A DNA stretch of 6,167 nt from Bacillota bacterium (lineage in GTDB: Bacteria > Bacillota > Clostridia > Peptostreptococcales > Anaerovoracaceae), in assembly GCA_016302925.1 (NCBI GenBank), contig JAEDMR010000117.1:1-6167 (forward strand). Direction: 5' to 3'. Under the pieces are notes generated by a model. That model did no database searches and was not told where the DNA came from. It saw only the letters and a list, made by a program, of their open reading frames with translations. A program made the translations under genes and the position numbers. Of the stretch, positions 1 through 5,454 are shown piece after piece; within the stretch, counting starts at the first letter, position 1, and every line of letters begins with the position of its first letter.

Positions 1-7
1 GAGTGAA

Positions 8-1039
8 ATGAAAAAGATGATGAAAAAAATGTTTTCCGTTCTGCTTGCTCTCACGATAGTGCTGAGTTTCTCCGTCAATGCGTTCGCTGCCGATGCCGGT
101 GTGACCTATAAAGGGCAGCAGGATATGCTGGAGTTTCATCCGGGCAGTACTTACACGGATTCCGACCTGTTCGCCAACTTCAAAGGCGTAATGCCTGGCG
201 ACAGTCTGGAGCAGAAGATTACCGTATCCAACACCGCTTCTGACTGCGACTATATCAAAGTCTATCTGAAAGCACTGCCTCACGATGCGGAGAAAAATCC
301 GCTCAGTGAAAAGGTTGCTGCTTCCGGAGAAACCATCGAAACCATGACCGCATTCCTGAGCCAGCTGATCCTGACTTTACGGCAGGGTGAGACAGAAATC
401 TTCAGAGGCACGGCAGCGGATGCAGGCATTCAGGAAAACGGAATCTTGCTGGGCGAGCTGAAAAAGAACGAGTCGCTGGAACTGACCGCACAGCTCTATG
501 TGCCGCCGACCATGGGCAACGAGTTTGCCAACCGGGTTGGTGAAGTGGACTGGGTTTTCAAGGTAGAAGCGCTGGATTATCCGCCGACACCGATTTTTAA
601 ATATGTAGTACTCTGGAACAACTACGACGGTACCAATCTGGAAACCGATTACTATAATTTCTACGACATGCCGACGTATGACGGGCCGACACCGGTGAGA
701 CCGGAGGATGACCTGTACACTTATGAATTCATCGGCTGGGATAAGGAAATTGTCCGTGTAACCAGGAATGAGATTTATACTGCACAGTATAAGGCGATTC
801 CGAAAGAAGTGGACATCGATGAGCCGGAAACCCCGCTGGGACCGACCGATCCGGATAAGCCGGGAAAAGGCGAAAATGTTGACGATCCGGATGTGCCGGG
901 CGGATCCTATGATTCGGATAAAAATCATGGCAAGCCGAAAACAGGGGATGATCAGAATATGTTGTTCTGGCTCCTGCTGATGGCAGCAGCCAGCGTGGGC
1001 GGTGTGGTAACGGTCCGCAAGTCCAGAAAAGAAAAATAA
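8..1039 (+). CDS. Sortase-anchored cell-wall surface protein with InlB-like repeat
   Basis: Secreted protein of 343 aa, predicted to be covalently attached to the cell wall by a sortase. Seen: a signal peptide with Lys-rich start and hydrophobic core (about 9-24), and an AFA-A cleavage site near residue 27. Residues about 35-190 contain the pattern 'NFKGVMPGD...ITVSN' and end in 'GEVDWVFKVEA', which I recognise from clostridial LPXTG-type proteins often found near pilins or SipW/TasA-like genes. Residues about 197-263 match one InlB B-repeat (Listeria-Bacteroides repeat), with key features DGT, GWD and YTAQY. A Pro/Asp/Gly-rich stalk follows (about 265-308), then PKTGD at 310-314, a hydrophobic span (about 318-335) and a basic RKSRKEK tail. 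The residue before PKTG is Lys instead of Leu. Start is uncertain: in-frame ATGs also occur at 17, 20 and 29, only 7 bases precede position 8, and no in-frame stop is visible upstream. Ligand and role (adhesion or pilus-associated) are unknown. Confidence 0.88.
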   Translation: MKKMMKKMFSVLLALTIVLSFSVNAFAADAGVTYKGQQDMLEFHPGSTYTDSDLFANFKGVMPGDSLEQKITVSNTASDCDYIKVYLKALPHDAEKNPLSEKVAASGETIETMTAFLSQLILTLRQGETEIFRGTAADAGIQENGILLGELKKNESLELTAQLYVPPTMGNEFANRVGEVDWVFKVEALDYPPTPIFKYVVLWNNYDGTNLETDYYNFYDMPTYDGPTPVRPEDDLYTYEFIGWDKEIVRVTRNEIYTAQYKAIPKEVDIDEPETPLGPTDPDKPGKGENVDDPDVPGGSYDSDKNHGKPKTGDDQNMLFWLLLMAAASVGGVVTVRKSRKEK

Positions 1040-1052
1040 CAGATGAGAAGCT

Positions 1053-1091
1053 GAGCATATCGGTGCAGGACGTATCGGTATGCTCTTTTCT
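1053..1091 (+). terminator. Intrinsic terminator of the surface-protein gene
   Basis: The arms 1053-1066 and 1072-1085 pair over 14 bp (mostly Watson-Crick, with three G-T pairs) around the 5-base loop AGGAC, and TTTTCT follows at once. It begins 13 bp after the surface-protein stop codon and lies before the pyrH promoter, so it separates the two transcription units. Confidence 0.88.
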
Positions 1092-1126
1092 GTTGTGAAA
1101 AATTTATGAAAAAGCGAAGAAACAAC

Positions 1127-1156
1127 TTTAATCCTGCCCTCTGGTTATGGTATAAT
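1127..1156 (+). promoter_or_regulatory. Probable sigma-A promoter with extended -10 for pyrH and downstream genes
   Basis: A perfect TATAAT at 1151-1156 is preceded by TGG at 1148-1150, which makes an extended -10 box. The best -35 candidate is the weak TTTAAT at 1127-1132, with an 18-bp spacer. The stretch upstream (about 1097-1125) is A-rich and could act as an UP element. Transcription would start near 1163, giving a leader of about 47 nt before pyrH. I see no riboswitch or convincing operator in that leader. The -10 is convincing; the -35 assignment is tentative. Confidence 0.8.
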
Positions 1157-1209
1157 ATCTTTTAAGATTGATTTCAAAATACTATGCAGATAACGAGGTG
1201 GGATAGGGA

Positions 1210-1914
1210 ATGAAACCGGTATACAATCGCGTGCTGCTGAAGATCAGCGGGGAAGCGCTGGCAGGCAGCGATAAGTTTGGTATCAATGAAGAAATGACCC
1301 GTAAGGTCGCCAGAGAAATCAAGCAGATCCATGACCTGGGTGTGCAGGTGGCCATCGTAGTGGGAGGCGGCAACTTCTGGAGAGGAAGAACCAGTAAGGA
1401 TATGGACCGTGCTACGGCAGACTATATGGGAATGCTGGCCACGGTGATGAACAGTCTGGCCGTGCAGGAATCACTGCTGGCTATCGGGGTTCCTGCCAGA
1501 GTGCAGACTTCCATCGAAATGCGGGAAATTGCTGAACCATACGCCAGAAGACGGGCACTTGCCCACCTGGAGAACGGTGATGTGGTCATTTTCGGAGGCG
1601 GTACGGGAAATCCTTTCTTTTCCACCGATACGGCGGCTGCACTGCGGGCAGCAGAAATCGATGCAGATGTGATCCTACTGGCCAAGAATGTGGACGCAGT
1701 CTATGACAGCGATCCGGCGACCAACCCGAATGCCGTGAAGTTCGGTGAACTGACCTTCATGGATGTGATCGAAAAAGATCTGAAGGTGATGGATCTGACG
1801 GCAGCCACCCTGTGCAAGGATAATAACATTGCCATCCATGTATTTGCCATCGCCGAAGAAGGAAACGTGCAGAAGGCCATTTCCGGAGAGAAAATCGGAA
1901 CGATTATCCGATAG
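1210..1914 (+). CDS. pyrH: UMP kinase (uridylate kinase)
   Basis: Cytosolic enzyme that phosphorylates UMP to UDP with ATP in de novo pyrimidine synthesis. It belongs to the bacterial amino-acid-kinase fold family, whose members are hexamers, usually activated by GTP and inhibited by UTP. Full length at 234 aa. Motifs seen: KISGEAL at 11-17 (phosphate-binding Lys), GGGNFWRG at 52-59, Asp71 in the UMP-site region, GGTGNPFFSTDTAA at 130-143, AKNVDAVYDSDP at 158-169 and MDLTAATLCKDN at 194-205. The ATG at 1210 is chosen because GAGGTG (1195-1200) lies 9 nt upstream and the protein then starts just before the first beta strand, as in the family. It is the first gene after the promoter at 1127-1156. 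In many Bacillota it follows rpsB-tsf; here a surface-protein gene and a terminator lie directly upstream. Confidence 0.98.
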   Translation: MKPVYNRVLLKISGEALAGSDKFGINEEMTRKVAREIKQIHDLGVQVAIVVGGGNFWRGRTSKDMDRATADYMGMLATVMNSLAVQESLLAIGVPARVQTSIEMREIAEPYARRRALAHLENGDVVIFGGGTGNPFFSTDTAAALRAAEIDADVILLAKNVDAVYDSDPATNPNAVKFGELTFMDVIEKDLKVMDLTAATLCKDNNIAIHVFAIAEEGNVQKAISGEKIGTIIR

Positions 1915-1958
1915 CACCGGACGGCAAGCGGTGCGGCACCTCCCGAAAAAGGCGGGAG
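1914..1958 (+). other. Two tandem RNA hairpins in the pyrH-frr spacer
   Basis: Hairpin 1: GCACCG (1914-1919) pairs with CGGTGC (1929-1934) around a 9-nt loop, starting at the last base of the pyrH stop codon. Hairpin 2: CTCCCG (1940-1945) pairs with CGGGAG (1953-1958) around AAAAAGG. The bases after hairpin 2 (AATAGATTTTG) are not a real U-tract, so this is at best a weak terminator. More likely roles are transcript stability, processing or control of frr translation. The stems are seen; the function is inferred. Confidence 0.5.
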
Positions 1959-2012
1959 AATAGATTTTGTGAAATAAAGAAATGAAAAAGATTAGAAAAA
2001 AGGAGACTCCCA

Positions 2013-2567
2013 ATGGAAACCATTAAGAAGAATCTGGAAGAAAGAAGTAAAAAAACAATCTCTGTACTGAAGGAAGACCTGAATACCGTTCGTGCGGGCA
2101 GAGCCAATCCTGCACTTTTGGACAAGGTAAGCGTACAGTATTACGGTTCACCGACGCCGCTGAAGAACCTGTCCAACATTTCGACGCCGGATCCGAGAAC
2201 GCTGCTGATCACACCGTTTGACCCGAAGTCCATCGGCGAAATCGAAAAGGCCATCAACATGGCCAATATCGGCATCAATCCGTCCAACGACGGCAAGTGC
2301 ATCCGTCTGGTCATTCCGCCGGTCACCGAGGATAGAAGAAAAGAGCTGACTAAGACCGTGAAGAAGATGGGCGAGGAAAGCAAGGTTGCAGTGCGGAATC
2401 TGCGTAGAGATGCCAATGATCATCTGAAGAAGTTGGAAAAGAACCATGAGATCACGGAAGATGAATCCAAGAAGGCACTGGATGACGTGCAGAAGGCCAC
2501 GGATAAAGTAATTAAAGAAATCGACGAGATCGTGGCAGCAAAAGAAAAAGAAATTCTGGAAGTATAA
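2013..2567 (+). CDS. frr: Ribosome recycling factor
   Basis: Cytosolic translation factor that works with EF-G after termination to split the ribosome and release mRNA and tRNA. The 184 aa match the family's usual length of about 185. Domain I, the three-helix bundle, comes from about residues 1-29 and 105-184. The domain II beta region lies between, about 30-104. Motifs seen: VRAGRANP at 26-33, PPVTEDRR at 102-109, and RNLRRDAND at 128-136, which holds the arginine pair equivalent to the essential Arg132 region of E. coli RRF. The start at 2013 is supported by AGGAGA at 2001-2006, 6 nt upstream. It lies 98 bp after pyrH, a very widely conserved pairing, and the spacer carries two hairpins. 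A further hairpin follows the gene. Confidence 0.98.
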   Translation: METIKKNLEERSKKTISVLKEDLNTVRAGRANPALLDKVSVQYYGSPTPLKNLSNISTPDPRTLLITPFDPKSIGEIEKAINMANIGINPSNDGKCIRLVIPPVTEDRRKELTKTVKKMGEESKVAVRNLRRDANDHLKKLEKNHEITEDESKKALDDVQKATDKVIKEIDEIVAAKEKEILEV

Positions 2568-2579
2568 AGAAACGGGAAG

Positions 2580-2612
2580 ATGTGGCTGCTGTGAAAGGCA
2601 GCCACATTGTTC
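2580..2612 (+). terminator. Strong hairpin after frr, possible partial terminator or processing site
   Basis: A perfect 10-bp stem: ATGTGGCTGC (2580-2589) pairs with GCAGCCACAT (2598-2607) around an 8-nt loop. The following TGTTC has only a few T residues, so termination would be leaky. It sits 13 bp past the frr stop and 24 bp before the uppS start. It could lower read-through from pyrH-frr into the envelope genes or stabilise the upstream mRNA. No clear promoter is visible between it and uppS, so the downstream genes probably depend at least partly on read-through. Confidence 0.45.
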
Positions 2613-2631
2613 GATAAAAGGAAAAGTACGG

Positions 2632-3363
2632 ATGGACAGAAAAGAACTTACGGAAAAGATACCGGTGCACGTGGCAGTCATCATGGACGGCAACGGACGC
2701 TGGGCGGAAAAAAACGGTGTCAGCCGTCTTTCGGGACATAACGCCGGCATGCTGGCCATGAAAGAGATCATCAAGCGGGCAGACATCATGGGGATCAGAT
2801 ACCTGACGGTCTACGCCTTTTCTACGGAAAACTGGAAGCGGTCCCAGGAGGAGGTCGGCGGCATTTTCAATCTGCTGGTGAAGTATGTAGGCAGTGAACT
2901 GGCGGAGCTGGATGAAAACAATGTGCGGGTCCGGATTCTGGGGGACTGGAGACAGGTGCCCAAGGCTGCGGTAGCCAGCATTGAAAAGGCACTGGATACC
3001 ACGAAAAACAATGACGGTCTTCAGTTTAACATCGCACTGAACTACGGCGGCAGGCAGGAAATTCTGCATGCTGTCAGAAGTATATGTGAACGGGTCTCTT
3101 CGGGAGAGATCGGGGTATCCGATGTGACCGGGGCCATGATTTCCGATGCGCTGTATACGGGCGAGGAAAACGGAAACATTCCGGATCCGGATCTGATCAT
3201 CCGGACCAGCGGCGAGGAACGGCTCAGCAACTTTCTGCTGTGGCAGTGTGCGTACAGTGAACTGGCCTTTACCGACAGTCTGTGGCCTGATTTCACACCG
3301 GATGAGTTTGAGGCTATCGTACATGCTTTCGCAGGAAGAAAACGGCGGTTCGGCGGAAGATAG
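2632..3363 (+). CDS. uppS: Undecaprenyl diphosphate synthase (cis-prenyltransferase)
   Basis: Condenses farnesyl diphosphate with eight isopentenyl diphosphates to make C55 undecaprenyl diphosphate, the lipid carrier for peptidoglycan and other wall polymers. Acts at the cytoplasmic face of the membrane. Full length at 243 aa. Motifs seen: MDGNGRWA at 18-25 with the catalytic Asp19, GHNAG at 35-39, the FSTENW motif at 63-68, RTSGEERLSNF at 191-201 (diphosphate-binding Arg191 and Arg197), Glu210 (metal/IPP site) and LWPDF at 217-221. It ends in RKRRFGGR, typical of the family. The start codon has only a modest Shine-Dalgarno, AAAGGAA, about 9 nt upstream, which fits lower translation than its neighbours. 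Chain length is assigned from overall similarity; a shorter-chain product cannot be excluded from sequence alone. Its substrates derive from the MEP pathway that Dxr, two genes downstream, commits to. Confidence 0.97.
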   Translation: MDRKELTEKIPVHVAVIMDGNGRWAEKNGVSRLSGHNAGMLAMKEIIKRADIMGIRYLTVYAFSTENWKRSQEEVGGIFNLLVKYVGSELAELDENNVRVRILGDWRQVPKAAVASIEKALDTTKNNDGLQFNIALNYGGRQEILHAVRSICERVSSGEIGVSDVTGAMISDALYTGEENGNIPDPDLIIRTSGEERLSNFLLWQCAYSELAFTDSLWPDFTPDEFEAIVHAFAGRKRRFGGR

Positions 3364-3414
3364 CCGACAGCCGGGCGAAAAGAAAGTCGACAGGCGGAAA
3401 GGGGAAAGGAAACT

Positions 3415-4197
3415 ATGAAAACGAGAATTATTTCTGGCTGTGTCATGCTGCCGCTGCTGGTGGTGGTATGGCTGGGCGGTTACTGGCTGATGGCTGCAGC
3501 GTTTCTCGTAGGCATCATCGGTCTGCGGGAACTGTATCATGGGTTTGAAACCATGGGGGTGAAGCCCTGCAGGGAAATCGCCTATGTGGCCACTGCAGCA
3601 CTGTATCTGATCAACATCCTGTGGAAGGACAATCTGAATCTGCTGATGCTGTGGGCAGTGGTATGCACCATGGCATGTCTGATTTACGGATTTAAAGTCA
3701 ACGAGAGGAAGACAGAGGATACCACGTCCACGCTGTTCGGACTGATGTATGTGGTCTTTTTTTCCTATCACATCGTATTGATTGACCAGTCGGAACATAG
3801 AATACTCATATGGCTGGTATTCCTGGCGGCTTTCGGTACGGATATCATGGCATATTTCACCGGGATGGCCCTGGGCAAGCATAAGCTGTGTCCGAATCTG
3901 AGTCCAAAGAAGAGCATAGAGGGCGCCGTGGGCGGCGTGCTGGGCGGCGTGGTTTTCTGCGGACTGTTCGGCTATTTCCTGGGCGGCGGTATGCTGTGGG
4001 AATGTGTGATCATCGGCTTCGTGGGAAGTATCGCCGCACAGCTTGGAGATCTTTCAGCATCCGCATTCAAGAGGCAGATGGGCATCAAGGATTACGGTAA
4101 TCTGATTCCGGGCCATGGCGGCATTCTGGACCGGTTTGACAGTGTGCTGTTTACGGCACCGCTGATTTACTATACCATGCAGCTGATTCTGTATTAG
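3415..4197 (+). CDS. cdsA: Phosphatidate cytidylyltransferase (CDP-diacylglycerol synthase)
   Basis: Integral membrane enzyme that converts phosphatidic acid and CTP to CDP-diacylglycerol, the precursor of phosphatidylglycerol, cardiolipin and related lipids. The 260 aa are rich in hydrophobic segments (roughly eight, for example about 6-37, 55-70, 105-123, 130-152, 170-192 and 244-260). The family signature covers 216-242, with Ser216, Lys219-Arg220, Lys225-Asp226, HGG at 234-236, Asp239-Arg240 and Asp242. Other conserved parts are GTD at 141-143, SPKKSIEG at 163-170 and QLGD at 209-212. A Gly-rich stretch at 170-192 (GGVLGG and GGG) lies within a membrane span. The start at 3415 has GGGGAAAGGA at 3401-3410. 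The spacer from uppS is 51 bp and purine-rich, consistent with one operon; this gene order is conserved across Bacillota. Confidence 0.97.
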   Translation: MKTRIISGCVMLPLLVVVWLGGYWLMAAAFLVGIIGLRELYHGFETMGVKPCREIAYVATAALYLINILWKDNLNLLMLWAVVCTMACLIYGFKVNERKTEDTTSTLFGLMYVVFFSYHIVLIDQSEHRILIWLVFLAAFGTDIMAYFTGMALGKHKLCPNLSPKKSIEGAVGGVLGGVVFCGLFGYFLGGGMLWECVIIGFVGSIAAQLGDLSASAFKRQMGIKDYGNLIPGHGGILDRFDSVLFTAPLIYYTMQLILY

Positions 4198-4221
4198 GAA
4201 CGGGAGAAAAGAGGTTTTTTC

Positions 4222-5418
4222 ATGAAGAAAGTAGCCATTCTTGGCAGTACCGGTTCTATCGGCACCCAGAGTCTGGATATTATAGAAAAGCATCCTGACC
4301 GGTTTCAGGTTGGCGTCCTGTCCTGCGGCAGGAATGTGCAGCGTCTGAAAGAACAGATCCTGCGCTGGAAGCCGGAAATCGCAGTGACTGAGCAGGAAGA
4401 AGATGCAGATGCACTGACGAAAATGCTGCGGGAAGCACCCGGCTTTGAAAGCGGTGTGCACACAGAGATTCTCTGGGGACAGGAAGGCCTGAAGACTGCA
4501 GCAGCCAGTGATGCCTGTGACGTGGTACTGAATTCGCTTCTGGGCATCAGCGGCCTGGCACCGACCATGGCGGCCATCGGTGCAGGGAAGGATATTGCGC
4601 TGGCAAATAAAGAGACACTGGTGGCAGGGGGAAGCATCGTGATGGATGCAGTCCGTGAATCAGGTGTCAGACTTCTCCCGGTGGACAGTGAACACAGCGC
4701 TATTTTTCAGTGTCTGGAAGGAAACCGGGACAGAAGGGTGAAAAAAATCCTTCTGACAGCCAGCGGCGGCCCGTTTCGCGGGTGGAGCCGGCAGCAGCTG
4801 GAGACCGTCACGCTGGAGCAGGCGCTGAACCATCCCAAATGGTCCATGGGAAAGAAAATCACCATCGATTCAGCCACAATGATGAACAAGGGGCTGGAGG
4901 TCATCGAAGCCAGATGGCTGTTCGATGTGCCGGTGGATGACATTCAGATTCTGGTGCATCCGCAGAGCATCGTGCATTCCATGGTGGAATTCGCGGATAC
5001 GTCTGTACTGGCACAGCTGGGAAATCCGGATATGCGAATCCCGATCAGTCTGGCGCTGGGGTATCCGGACCGGCTGGAAAGCCAGGAACCGGGGCTGGAT
5101 TTTTTCAGTGCCGGCAGCAGTCTGACTTTCGAAAAGCCGGATCCTGCAGTGTTCCGGTGCATCTCCATGGCATATGAGGCATCTCGTGCAGGCGGAAGCT
5201 ATCCGGTGGTGCTAAACGGTGCCAATGAGGTACTGGTGGACCTGTTCCTCCATGGAAGGATCCGGTTCATTGAGATTCAGGATCAGCTGGAGCGGATTCT
5301 GGATGCCCATGTGCCGGAGTATGATCTGACACTGGAAAACATTCTGCATATCGACCGGGAAATCCGGGAATACACATATCAGACCGTGCAGCAGGGACAG
5401 GGGGCTGCTGTATACTAA
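4222..5418 (+). CDS. dxr: 1-deoxy-D-xylulose 5-phosphate reductoisomerase
   Basis: Second and committed enzyme of the MEP (non-mevalonate) isoprenoid pathway. It rearranges and reduces DXP to 2-C-methyl-D-erythritol 4-phosphate with NADPH and a divalent metal, and is the target of fosmidomycin. Full length at 398 aa. Motifs seen: the nucleotide-binding GSTGSIG at 8-14; ANKETLVAGG at 128-137; VDSEHSA at 154-160 with metal ligands Asp155 and Glu157; SGGPFRGW at 181-188; the active-site loop NHPKWSMG at 203-210 (His204, Trp207); MNKGLEVIEA at 221-230 (Asn222, Lys223 and metal ligand Glu226); and HPQS at 246-249. The C-terminal helical domain begins near residue 310 and includes NGANE. The start has GAGG at 4211-4214, 7 nt upstream. 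The gene lies 24 bp after cdsA and 36 bp before rseP, with no terminator on either side. Confidence 0.98.
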   Translation: MKKVAILGSTGSIGTQSLDIIEKHPDRFQVGVLSCGRNVQRLKEQILRWKPEIAVTEQEEDADALTKMLREAPGFESGVHTEILWGQEGLKTAAASDACDVVLNSLLGISGLAPTMAAIGAGKDIALANKETLVAGGSIVMDAVRESGVRLLPVDSEHSAIFQCLEGNRDRRVKKILLTASGGPFRGWSRQQLETVTLEQALNHPKWSMGKKITIDSATMMNKGLEVIEARWLFDVPVDDIQILVHPQSIVHSMVEFADTSVLAQLGNPDMRIPISLALGYPDRLESQEPGLDFFSAGSSLTFEKPDPAVFRCISMAYEASRAGGSYPVVLNGANEVLVDLFLHGRIRFIEIQDQLERILDAHVPEYDLTLENILHIDREIREYTYQTVQQGQGAAVY

Positions 5419-5454
5419 GAACGGAATAAAGAAAGGGGAACAGGAGAGGACGAT

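Noticed and set aside
377..1058. Antisense open frames opposite the surface-protein gene
   Set aside because: They have no ribosome site or known domain, and one runs through the terminator. The + strand frame has a signal peptide and sorting signal.
1092..1126. GTTGT...ACAAC inverted repeat upstream of the pyrH -35
   Set aside because: Five-base arms separated by 25 bases in A-rich DNA are expected by chance; no second copy is seen to support an operator.
1157..1209. Possible riboswitch or pyrimidine attenuator in the pyrH leader
   Set aside because: The leader is only about 47 nt, with no stable stem, no terminator and no recognisable PyrR-binding element.
2512..3882. Long open frame on the - strand (456 codons) opposite uppS and cdsA
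   Set aside because: It lies entirely opposite well-conserved + strand genes, its translation is His/Gln/Pro/Ser-rich with no recognisable domain, and it spans gene boundaries. It is a by-product of codon bias on the other strand.
3928..3952. Repeated GGCGGCGTG-like units in cdsA
   Set aside because: They encode the Gly-rich GAVGGVLGGVV stretch in a membrane segment and keep the frame; not an independent DNA repeat.
4206..4221. GAAAA/TTTTC inverted repeat that loops out the dxr Shine-Dalgarno
   Set aside because: Only five base pairs, four of them A-T, so too weak to matter; it arises from an A-run and a T-run around the ribosome site.
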